63,413 nucleotides of DNA from Pseudomonas cichorii (lineage in GTDB: Bacteria; Pseudomonadota; Gammaproteobacteria; Pseudomonadales; Pseudomonadaceae), in assembly GCF_015471405.1 (NCBI RefSeq), contig NZ_BLVZ01000024.1:1-63413 (forward strand). The letters run 5' to 3'. Below, one piece after another: positions 36,475-44,229 of the stretch. The stretch's first letter is position 1, and every line of letters begins with the position of its first letter. The position numbers and the translations under genes are program-made. The notes beneath the pieces were generated by a model that saw only the letters and a program-made list of their open reading frames with translations, searched no databases and was not told where the DNA came from.

Positions 36475-37427
36475 GAGCGGTTGCCGAACAGCGCCAGCTC
36501 GCGCAGGCAGGCCTCGCGATGGGCGTCGCTGCTGTCCACCGCCGACAGGAAACCCGGCAAACGCAGTGCAAACGGCTGTTGGCGTTGCGACAGCTCCAGC
36601 ACCCAGTAACACAGGCGCGACAGACGCTCCTCGATGTCGCCCCCCAGCGCCATGAAATCCAGACACAGCTCATGGCCGCTCAGGTCGGTGAAATCCTTGA
36701 CCAGCAGACCCTGACCTCGGGAATACGCCTTCCAGTGCAGGCGTCGGCGGTTATCTCCAGGCTGATAGCTGCGCAACCCCTGATAATCATCAACCCCCGC
36801 GCCCTGAGTCGCCTGACCATCGTCCTGGGCATGAGGCTGCACGCCCTGAAGCAGCGGCATTGCGCCGGGTATCGGGCGAGGGTAAATCAGGACGCTCTGC
36901 TCAAGATCAAGCCAGCTCCATGCCCGGAAAATCCCCAGCGGGAAGACGCTATCGACGCGCAATCGAGGAGCACGCAGCCAGCCTCGGGTTTCGGCGGGCA
37001 AGGTCAACTCGACTTCCGTCAGGCCTTCGGCAGACACGTCGCTCTGCTGTAAGCCTTGCGCATCCCATCCCAGGCCAATCGCATGATGGGCATAACCGGC
37101 GCTTTCCAGACGCAGGCGTAATTGCACCGGTTCACCGACAAATACCGAACGTGCCAGACCGGCACTGAGCACCAGCCCGCCAAGATTGCGATAGGTATGC
37201 AGGATCGCCAGTATTCCCACCGACAGCAGCAGAAAGGTCAGGCCGTACGCCAGGCTGTTCTGGTAATTGATCGAAACCAGCAGCATCAGGAACACCACGA
37301 ACGCGAAAGTGGCACCGGTACGGGTCGGCAGGATGAAAATGCGCCGATGATCCAGTTTGATGCGCGCCGCCGGAGGAATCCGCCGCCCCAGCCAGCGCTG
37401 CCAGAGCGGTTTGAGCTGTTGGATCAA
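36471..37427 (-). CDS. DUF58 domain protein
   Basis: 318 residues if started at the TTG ending at 37427, whose TTGA overlaps the moxR stop; a GTG at 37454 would add nine residues. Two N-terminal helices (FAFVVFLMLLVSINYQNSLAYG and LTFLLLSVGILAILHTY-like) are followed by a soluble domain with the DUF58 signature GLRSYQPGDNRRRLHWKAYSR. Such proteins are partners of MoxR ATPases, with a vWA-like fold. The MIDAS serines are not obvious. Both junctions in this operon overlap, implying translational coupling. Confidence 0.86.
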   Translation of the reverse strand: MIQQLKPLWQRWLGRRIPPAARIKLDHRRIFILPTRTGATFAFVVFLMLLVSINYQNSLAYGLTFLLLSVGILAILHTYRNLGGLVLSAGLARSVFVGEPVQLRLRLESAGYAHHAIGLGWDAQGLQQSDVSAEGLTEVELTLPAETRGWLRAPRLRVDSVFPLGIFRAWSWLDLEQSVLIYPRPIPGAMPLLQGVQPHAQDDGQATQGAGVDDYQGLRSYQPGDNRRRLHWKAYSRGQGLLVKDFTDLSGHELCLDFMALGGDIEERLSRLCYWVLELSQRQQPFALRLPGFLSAVDSSDAHREACLRELALFGNRS

Positions 37428-38341
37428 AGCACCGGCACCTCGCGCAGCAGCCACTGCACCAGCGCCCCGCCGCCATGACCGGTCGGGTCGCTACGCTCGC
37501 GAAGACGATGACCGACCACAGATGGCAGCACCGCCTGCACATCCTCGGGGATCACATAATCTCGCCCCAGCAACAAGGCCCAGGCCCGCGCCGCTGCCAG
37601 AATCGCCAGGCTTGCACGCGGGGAAAGCCCGTAGGCGAACTGCGGCTGACTGCGAGTGGCGTCCACCAGACGCAAGACATAATCCACCAGCGCATCGCTG
37701 ACCCTCACCTGCCGCGCCTGGGCCTGTAACAGGCCCAGTTCGGCATGGTTGAGTATCGGCTGCAGACGCGGCATCAGCTCACGCCTGGACTGCCCCAGCA
37801 ACAGGGCTTTTTCTGCTGCGCGGGCCGGATAGCCCATGGAAATGCGCATCAGGAAACGATCCAGTTGCGACTCGGGCAAGGCAAAGGTGCCACCCGAACT
37901 GAACGGGTTCTGGGTAGCGATCACAAAGAATGGATCGGGCAACAGTCGCGTCGCGCCCTCGATGGAAACCTGACCTTCCTCCATCGCTTCAAGCAAGGCG
38001 CTCTGGCTTTTGGGTGTTGCCCGGTTGATTTCATCAGCCAGCACCAGCTCGGCGAAGACAGGCCCCGGATGAAAGGTGAACTGCCCGGTATCGCGATCGA
38101 ACACTGAGGTGCCGAGAATATCTCCGGGCAACAGGTCCGAGGTGAACTGGATACGCTGATAGCTCAAGCCCAGTATCCGGGCCAGAGCATGACTGAGGGT
38201 GGTCTTGCCCATACCCGGCAAGTCTTCGATCAGCAAATGACCGCCACCCAGCAGACACGTCATTGCCAGACGTACCTGCCCCTCCTTGCCCAGAACCACT
38301 TCATTTATGGCACTGAGACATGCATCGAGTTTTCTGCCCAT
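37424..38341 (-). CDS. MoxR-type AAA+ ATPase
   Basis: 305 residues. Walker A LPGMGKTT (41-48), Walker B and following helix LVLADEINRATPKSQSALLEAMEE, sensor 1 ATQNPFSSGG, and arginine-finger region (DRFLMRISMGYP). The C-terminal lid has LSPRASLAILAAARAWALL. MoxR ATPases act as chaperones for vWA/DUF58 partners, here encoded just downstream with TgpA. First gene of the operon; its promoter must lie in 38342-38538, which also contains a REP pair. Confidence 0.92.
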   Translation of the reverse strand: MGRKLDACLSAINEVVLGKEGQVRLAMTCLLGGGHLLIEDLPGMGKTTLSHALARILGLSYQRIQFTSDLLPGDILGTSVFDRDTGQFTFHPGPVFAELVLADEINRATPKSQSALLEAMEEGQVSIEGATRLLPDPFFVIATQNPFSSGGTFALPESQLDRFLMRISMGYPARAAEKALLLGQSRRELMPRLQPILNHAELGLLQAQARQVRVSDALVDYVLRLVDATRSQPQFAYGLSPRASLAILAAARAWALLLGRDYVIPEDVQAVLPSVVGHRLRERSDPTGHGGGALVQWLLREVPVL

Positions 38342-38478
38342 CTGAAAGCCTCTCCAGGCGACTGCTTACAAGCCATTGGGACTGCAAACGATGCCATACG
38401 CACAAACACTTTACGGTTAGCGTAGGCCTTTTCGCCAGAGGAGAGAGGAGAATTGCTGCGGGAGATGTGAGATGGTTG

Positions 38479-38532
38479 TTCGCGAATGAATTCGCTCCTG
38501 CCGACGGCGCCGGAGCGGATTCATTCGCTAAA
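38479..38532. repeat. Degenerate REP inverted pair
   Basis: TTCGCGAATGAATTCGCTCCTG (38479-38500) faces CGGAGCGGATTCATTCGCTAAA (38511-38532). The right arm ends in GCTAAA instead of GCGA, so the copy is eroded. It lies between the moxR start region and a small lipoprotein gene. Confidence 0.75.
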
Positions 38533-38538
38533 GCAGAG

Positions 38539-38817
38539 TCAGCGACCGGCTCGGGACTCACGAATATAGAAACGTGCTTTCTCGGCCTTTTGGGTACAAC
38601 CTTCAAACGCCTCGAATTGTTGCTGGGTCTTGGCACCGGTCAATAGCGACAAAGCCTTGGAGTAACTGACCGTCCCGGCAAAACCCTCGGCCTTGGCCAG
38701 ATCCAGCTCCTGCCAGGCACTGTCGAGCTGACTGGCGCAGCTATCCCGATACCCGGTCTTGCCGGCGCAACCTGCAAGGACCACGATGAACAATGGCAAA
38801 CAGATCCAGGCTTTCAT
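38539..38817 (-). CDS. Small lipoprotein of unknown function
   Basis: 92 residues. Signal peptide with lipobox LAGC (lipidated Cys at 17: MKAWICLPLFIVVLAGC). The mature part is alpha-helical and charged (SAWQELDLAKAEGFAGTVSY, QQQFEAFEGCTQKAEKARFYIRES-like), with two further cysteines that could form a disulfide. No residue suggests inner-membrane retention, since +2 is Ala. Function unknown; expected in the outer membrane facing the periplasm. Confidence 0.78.
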   Translation of the reverse strand: MKAWICLPLFIVVLAGCAGKTGYRDSCASQLDSAWQELDLAKAEGFAGTVSYSKALSLLTGAKTQQQFEAFEGCTQKAEKARFYIRESRAGR

Positions 38818-38956
38818 GGGGGTGTTACCTCAGAAGTAAAAAAAGAGTGTGCGACTTTGACGATACTTGCCACTAAAAGTGCCGTAAGCAACTGTTTTCA
38901 TTGCATGGCATTCTGCATTACCCGGTCGTGGATCGATACAAATCAGGAGCGATCTG

Positions 38957-39997
38957 ATGAAAAAACGAATAGCACTGGTGCTGGGCTCCGGTGGCGCTCG
39001 TGGTTATGCCCATATTGGCGTGATCGAAGAGCTGGAACGGCGCGACTATGAAATTGCCTGCATTGCAGGCTGCTCGATGGGGGCCGTGGTGGGAGGTATC
39101 TATGCCGCTGGCAAGCTGGAGCAGTATCGTCAATGGATCGAGAGCCTGGATTACCTTGATGTGCTGCGTCTGGTGGACGTGAGCTTCCGGCTGGGGGCGA
39201 TTCGCGGCGAGAAGGTTTTCGGTCAGATCCGCGACATCGTCGGAGAAATCAATATCGAGGACCTGCGTATTCCCTACACGGCGGTGGCGACCGACCTGAC
39301 CAATCAGCAGGAAATATGGTTTCAGGAAGGCTGCCTGCATCAGGCCATGCGGGCTTCGGCGGCAATCCCGAGCCTGTTCACCCCGGTCATGCAGGGTGGC
39401 CGGATGCTGGTGGATGGCGGTCTGCTCAATCCTTTGCCCATCGTGCCCGTGGTGTCCAGCCACTGCGACCTGATCGTGGCAATCAACCTCAATGCAACCA
39501 ACCAGCAGCAATATCAGCTACCCACGATTGAACGTCCACCAGCCGTGAAAAAGCGTTTTGACTCACTGATCAGCTCACTGGGCTCACGCCTGCCGTTTCG
39601 TCGCAAGATCGAGACGGCCGATGGCGAGTCGAACAGCCTGAAGCCTGCATCGGCACTTATCGGCAACCCCTGGCTGGGCGAGGAGTCCGCCGACCCGCTG
39701 AGTCAACAACCGGCAGCCGCGCCCCAGGCATCGGGTGCCCCGAAATCCGCCAGCGGCTCGGTCATCATCGACAATGTGGGGCCGGCCTCACTGCTGGACC
39801 TGATCAACCAGAGTTTCGAGGTGATGCAGACGTCCCTGGCGCAATACAAGATCGCCGGTTATCCGCCGGATATTCTGATCAACGTTCCAAAACGGGTCTG
39901 CCGGTTCTTCGAGTTTTACAAGGCACCGGAGCTGATCGCGCTAGGCCGTGAGATTGCCAGGGATACGCTGGATCGATATGAAAACGAGCACGGGTGA
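38957..39997 (+). CDS. Patatin-like phospholipase (RssA-like)
   Basis: 346 residues. Oxyanion loop GSGGARGYAHIG (10-21), nucleophile elbow GCSMG with S40, and the catalytic Asp in DGG at 153, so the Ser-Asp dyad is complete. No signal peptide. A Ser/Pro/Ala-rich insertion (about 245-275, QQPAAAPQASGAPKSASG) separates the patatin core from a C-terminal segment ending in KVCRFFEFYKAPELIALG-like residues. AGGAGCG is seven bases before the ATG. It stands alone, with a REP composite after its stop. Confidence 0.9.
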   Translation: MKKRIALVLGSGGARGYAHIGVIEELERRDYEIACIAGCSMGAVVGGIYAAGKLEQYRQWIESLDYLDVLRLVDVSFRLGAIRGEKVFGQIRDIVGEINIEDLRIPYTAVATDLTNQQEIWFQEGCLHQAMRASAAIPSLFTPVMQGGRMLVDGGLLNPLPIVPVVSSHCDLIVAINLNATNQQQYQLPTIERPPAVKKRFDSLISSLGSRLPFRRKIETADGESNSLKPASALIGNPWLGEESADPLSQQPAAAPQASGAPKSASGSVIIDNVGPASLLDLINQSFEVMQTSLAQYKIAGYPPDILINVPKRVCRFFEFYKAPELIALGREIARDTLDRYENEHG

Positions 39998-40030
39998 AAG
40001 ATCACCCGCCGCCATGTGTTTGCGGATGAT

Positions 40031-40118
40031 GTAGGAGCGAATTTATTCGCGAGACGGCATTTCAGGCGAACCATTTTCTTTGGATGTATCGGCCTCTCGC
40101 GAATGAATTCGCTCCTAC
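40031..40118. repeat. REP composite element, 88 bp, long-spacer type
   Basis: Arms GTAGGAGCGAATTTATTCGC and GCGAATGAATTCGCTCCTAC, extended by GAGAC / CTCTC, enclose a 39-base spacer that aligns with the spacer of 26890-26977. Located between the patatin and kdpE stops. Confidence 0.88.
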
Positions 40119-40122
40119 TGGG

Positions 40123-40812
40123 TCAGGTGCCCATCAGGCGGTATCCAACCCCCGCTTCGGTCACGATAAATCGCGGGGCGGTAGGGTCATCGGCCAGTTT
40201 CTGGCGCAGGTGCCCTACCACGATCCGCAAATAGTGGCTGTCCTCGGTATGAGTCGGCCCCCAGATATCCTTGAGCAATTGCTGCTGGGTGATGACCCGT
40301 CCCGGATAACGCGCCAGTTGCGCCAGCACCGCGTACTCCTTGCGGGTCAGCGATACCTCGACGCCCTCAAGCAGCACGCGCCGATAGGCCAGGTCCACCA
40401 TCAGCGGGCCGATATTGACTACCGCTTCCGGTTTATCGCCGGCCGGCACCTGACGCAGCAACGCACGAACCCTGGCCAAAAACTCCTGGATACCAAACGG
40501 TTTGGTCACATAATCGTTGGCCCCGGCATCCAGCGCCTGGACCTTCTGCACTTCGCTGGCACGTACGGAAAGCACCAGCACCGGCACACTCGACCACTCG
40601 CGAAACTCGCTCAGCACCTGTTGACCGTCCATATCCGGCAAACCGAGGTCGAGCACCAGCAAGTCAGGCTTGCTCAGCGCAGCCTGGCTCAGGCCGTCGG
40701 TGCCGGTTGCCGCTTCAAGTACTTTGTACCCCTGCGACACGAGGCTGATGCGCAGGAACTTGCGGATCTGCGGCTCGTCGTCGATCACCAGAATGGTCGC
40801 GGTCTGACTCAT
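40123..40812 (-). CDS. kdpE: KDP operon response regulator KdpE
   Basis: 229 residues, OmpR-type. Receiver domain with acidic pair D11-D12 and phospho-acceptor D55 (VLDLGLPDMDG), then a winged-helix domain (RKEYAVLAQLARYPGRVITQQQLLKDIWG). It ends GVGYRL. Activates kdpFABC under potassium limitation or salt stress after phosphorylation by KdpD. Last gene of the leftward kdp operon, 55 bases after kdpD. Confidence 0.94.
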   Translation of the reverse strand: MSQTATILVIDDEPQIRKFLRISLVSQGYKVLEAATGTDGLSQAALSKPDLLVLDLGLPDMDGQQVLSEFREWSSVPVLVLSVRASEVQKVQALDAGANDYVTKPFGIQEFLARVRALLRQVPAGDKPEAVVNIGPLMVDLAYRRVLLEGVEVSLTRKEYAVLAQLARYPGRVITQQQLLKDIWGPTHTEDSHYLRIVVGHLRQKLADDPTAPRFIVTEAGVGYRLMGT

Positions 40813-40867
40813 GATGTCCCTGGGCGTGCAATGGCCGAGTGGGCCATAAGCCTAACGTAAAGCGTCC

Positions 40868-43522
40868 TCAAGACAACGACTCCGTTTCTGCTTCAGGCTG
40901 GGCTTGCAGTGGCAGGTGCAAGGTGATGCTGGTGCCCTGCCCGTCAATGCCCGCGCCGACGCTGACACGTCCGCCATGGGCACCGACCATGCCCTGACAG
41001 ATCGCCAGCCCCAGTCCCGTGCCCTGCCCGCCACGATCACCACGGGCAGCGGTGTAGAACATGTCGAAAATCTTCGCCCGCTCGCTCTCGGGAATCCCCG
41101 GCCCCTCATCGCTGACCGCAAATACCAGTTCGTCGCTCTCCACCGTGACCGTGACCTGCAAGCGGCCATTGAGTGGCGAAAACCGCGCTGCGTTCTCCAG
41201 CACATTGACCAGCGCCTGCTCGATCAGCGCGGCATGCACATACAGCAGCGGCAGTTCGGCAGACACCTGCGCTTCGACCTGCAAAGGCGCCATGACCGCG
41301 CGCAAGCGACTGAGGGCACTGCCGACGATATCGCCGGGCGAAACCCAGTCACGCGCCAGCTTCAATGCGCCGTGTCCCAGCCGGGTCATGTCCAGCAGGT
41401 TCTGAATATAGCGATCCAGACGCTCGGCCTCGTCCCGCGTGCCTTCCAGCAACTCGCGGCGATCCTCCAGAGAAATGGCTTCGCCCAGCGCCAGCAGGCT
41501 GTCGATACTGCCGCGCATTGAGGTCAGGGGCGTGCGCAAGTCATGGGACACCGAAGCCAGCAAGGCGCTGCGCAGTTGTTCAGTTTCACCATGCAGACGC
41601 GCCGCTTCCAGATCCTCGGCCAGTCGCGCACGGGCCAGCGCCTGAGCCAGCGGCTGACTGAGAGCGATCAACAGACGGCGACGCTGGGCGGTGAATTCCT
41701 GGCCGTCGCGAGGGCACACGCCCAGCAAGGCCAGCGGCCCGTTTTCACCGGACAATGGCCACCACCACCAGCGACCGGACGGCAAGGTGCCGGTGCCATA
41801 GCCCGCCGCCTGATCATGCTGCCAGGCCCAGTCTGCCGCTGCACGCTCCGGTTCGGACAACGGAGCAATATCGTCGCTGAGTTTCCAGCCGCCCTGCCCG
41901 TCACGATCCAGCAGGCAGACTTGCAGTTCTTGCCAGCCATTCAAATGATGCTCGGCGGCACTGAGCACAGCTTGCCGATCCGTCGCGGCGGTCATTTTGC
42001 GGGACAGATCCAGCAACTCGCTGGTCTGCTCCTGAGTGTCGCGCAGGGCTTCCAGTTGCCGGCGCTGACGAGCAGCCAGGTTGCCGGTCAGGGCAGACAT
42101 CAGCAGGAAGAACAGCAAGGTCAGCACGTCCTCTTCGCGCTGGATGGTCAGGGAAAAACTTGGCGGCATGAACAGAAAGTCATAGGCCAGGAACGACAAC
42201 ACCGAGCAGGCCAATGACGGCCCCACACTGGTACGGATCGCTACCAGCAGGACGGCAGCCAGAAACACCAGCGAGATATTCGGCAAATCCAGTACGTTCG
42301 ACACCGCCCAGGCCAGGGCACTGGCCAATAATGTCGCCATCAGGGCCAGGAAGTAGTCGAACCACGGCGCAGAGCGGGACGAGCGAACCCGTGGCTGATC
42401 CGGCAGCGGCTCGCTGTCCAGCACACTGATTTCAAGGCCATGGGCTTCGCGTAACAGACGCTCGGCAACGCCACCGCCGAACAACCGACGACGCAAGCGC
42501 GGTTGCGACTGGCCGACCAGAACCACACTGGCCCGGCGCTCGGCCGCGTGCTGAATCAGGGTTCTGGCCACCTCGCCGGCGCGCAGTTGCACCACTTCAC
42601 CCCCAAGCCGCTCGGCCAGTTGCTGGGCTCGCTGCAAACGGGCGCGGGACTGTTCGTCAAAAGGCCGGCCATTATCGACATGCACCAGCGTCCAGGGCAG
42701 ATGCCGACGCTGCGCAACGCGGCTGGCATGGCGGACCAGACGCTCGGCATGGATGTCGCCATCCACACAGACCAGCAACCGACCGCGCACGGCTGGCGCG
42801 TCCTGCCCCAACTGGCGGTAGCCTTGGGCGAGGTCGTTATCGACCTGTGCCGCAGCCGTCTGCATCGCCAGTTCGCGCAAGGCCGTAAGGTTGGTCTGGG
42901 TAAAGAATGCATCGATGGCCGCCCGCGCCTGTTCCGGCACATAGACCTTGCCGTCGCGCAGGCGCTCCAGCAGTTCACGGGGCGGCAGGTCGATCAGCAC
43001 CAGCTCATAGGCCTCCTGCAACACCCAGTCGGGCAGGGTTTCGCGCACCTGCACACCGGTAATGCCGCGCACCTGATCGTTGAGGCTTTCCAGATGCTGG
43101 ACATTGACGGTGGTGTAGACATTGATACCCGCCGCCAGCAGTTCCTGAATGTCCTGCCAGCGTTTGGCGTGGCGACTGCCCGGCGCGTTGCTGTGGGCCA
43201 GCTCGTCCACCAGCGCCAGTTCCGGGCGCTGTTTGAGCAGGCCGTCGAGATCCATTTCCTCCAGTGTCACGCCCCGATATTGCGAGCGCAGCAAAGGCTG
43301 TTGCGGCAAACCGCCCAGTAACGCTTCGGTTTCTGCGCGACCATGGGTTTCGACCACACCGGCAAGCACCCTCACGCCCTGACGCAACTGGCCATGGGCG
43401 GCCTGCAGCATGGCGTAGGTCTTGCCGACGCCGGGCGCAGCGCCCAGAAACACTTTCAAACGCCCACGCCCGGCTCTGGGCATATCGGCTAACAAGGCAT
43501 CGGCACGGCCGGAATCACTCAT
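40868..43522 (-). CDS. kdpD: Potassium-sensing histidine kinase KdpD
   Basis: 884 residues, standard for KdpD. N-terminal KdpD domain with Walker A GAAPGVGKTYAML (about 27-39), then a Usp-like domain, four closely spaced membrane helices (about 400-490), a GAF-like linker, HisKA with SVSHDLRTPLTSMRGS, and an HATPase domain (NVLENAARFSP, DEGPGIPESE, GTGLGLAICQG). Inner membrane. It senses low potassium and phosphorylates KdpE. Sixteen bases follow kdpC. Confidence 0.95.
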   Translation of the reverse strand: MSDSGRADALLADMPRAGRGRLKVFLGAAPGVGKTYAMLQAAHGQLRQGVRVLAGVVETHGRAETEALLGGLPQQPLLRSQYRGVTLEEMDLDGLLKQRPELALVDELAHSNAPGSRHAKRWQDIQELLAAGINVYTTVNVQHLESLNDQVRGITGVQVRETLPDWVLQEAYELVLIDLPPRELLERLRDGKVYVPEQARAAIDAFFTQTNLTALRELAMQTAAAQVDNDLAQGYRQLGQDAPAVRGRLLVCVDGDIHAERLVRHASRVAQRRHLPWTLVHVDNGRPFDEQSRARLQRAQQLAERLGGEVVQLRAGEVARTLIQHAAERRASVVLVGQSQPRLRRRLFGGGVAERLLREAHGLEISVLDSEPLPDQPRVRSSRSAPWFDYFLALMATLLASALAWAVSNVLDLPNISLVFLAAVLLVAIRTSVGPSLACSVLSFLAYDFLFMPPSFSLTIQREEDVLTLLFFLLMSALTGNLAARQRRQLEALRDTQEQTSELLDLSRKMTAATDRQAVLSAAEHHLNGWQELQVCLLDRDGQGGWKLSDDIAPLSEPERAAADWAWQHDQAAGYGTGTLPSGRWWWWPLSGENGPLALLGVCPRDGQEFTAQRRRLLIALSQPLAQALARARLAEDLEAARLHGETEQLRSALLASVSHDLRTPLTSMRGSIDSLLALGEAISLEDRRELLEGTRDEAERLDRYIQNLLDMTRLGHGALKLARDWVSPGDIVGSALSRLRAVMAPLQVEAQVSAELPLLYVHAALIEQALVNVLENAARFSPLNGRLQVTVTVESDELVFAVSDEGPGIPESERAKIFDMFYTAARGDRGGQGTGLGLAICQGMVGAHGGRVSVGAGIDGQGTSITLHLPLQAQPEAETESLS

Positions 43523-43538
43523 GGTTGTTACTACTCAC

Positions 43539-44114
43539 TCAAAGTTGTGCCTGATGTTGTGCAGACGTTAACTGATTCAGGCCACGATTCAAGTTCAGCA
43601 CATTGACCACCGGAGGGCCAATCAGGGAACGCTCGGTATTGGCCTCGATCAGGGCCTCTACCTGCGCCAACGGCAGTTTGCGCGCCGCCGCGACTCGTGC
43701 GGCCTGATAGGCCACGGCAGACGGCGGCAGATGCGGATCAAGACCGCTGCCGGAAGTGGTCAGCAAAGCCAGAGGCACCGCGCCCTGCCCCGCGACCGCC
43801 AGTTTCGCGGCATCGTCAGAGACACGGGTCACCAGAGCCGGATTGCTCGGTGACAGATTGCTCGCGCTGCTGGAAACCGTGGCGAAGGCACCGGCCGAAG
43901 GACGCGGCTGGAACCATTCATCACCGCTGAAGGCCTGGGCAATCAGTTGCGAACCCTGCACCTTGCCGCTGGCGTCGTACACCAGGCTGCCATTGGCCTG
44001 CTCGGGGAAGGCCACCTGAGCAACACCTGTCACCGCCAATGGATAAGCCACACCGGTCAGCACAGTCATCAATACAATCAGGCTCAAGGCCGGGCGTAAT
44101 ACAGTGGACATCAT
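43539..44114 (-). CDS. kdpC: Potassium-transporting ATPase subunit KdpC
   Basis: 191 residues. One N-terminal helix (about 9-31, ALSLIVLMTVLTGVAYPLAVTGVAQVAFP) and a periplasmic domain with the KdpC signatures QPRPSAG, SNPALVTRV-type and SGLDPHLPPSAVAYQAARVA. It stabilises the KdpFABC complex at the periplasmic side. Unlike the other junctions of the operon, it is separated from kdpB by 115 bases carrying a REP pair. Confidence 0.94.
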   Translation of the reverse strand: MMSTVLRPALSLIVLMTVLTGVAYPLAVTGVAQVAFPEQANGSLVYDASGKVQGSQLIAQAFSGDEWFQPRPSAGAFATVSSSASNLSPSNPALVTRVSDDAAKLAVAGQGAVPLALLTTSGSGLDPHLPPSAVAYQAARVAAARKLPLAQVEALIEANTERSLIGPPVVNVLNLNRGLNQLTSAQHQAQL

Positions 44115-44145
44115 CAGTTCCTCATAGTGAGTTGCAACGCTTTTT

Positions 44146-44217
44146 GTAGGAGCGAACTTGTTCGCGAAAGCGGTATTCCATACAGCATCGGTCTTTCGCG
44201 AATGAATTCGCTCCTAC
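44146..44217. repeat. REP inverted pair inside the kdp operon (kdpB-kdpC gap)
   Basis: Arms GTAGGAGCGAACTTGTTCGC and GCGAATGAATTCGCTCCTAC, extended by GAAAG / CTTTC, with a 22-base spacer. It forms a strong hairpin in the transcript between kdpB and kdpC. Confidence 0.9.
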
Positions 44218-44229
44218 GGACTGGGTCAG

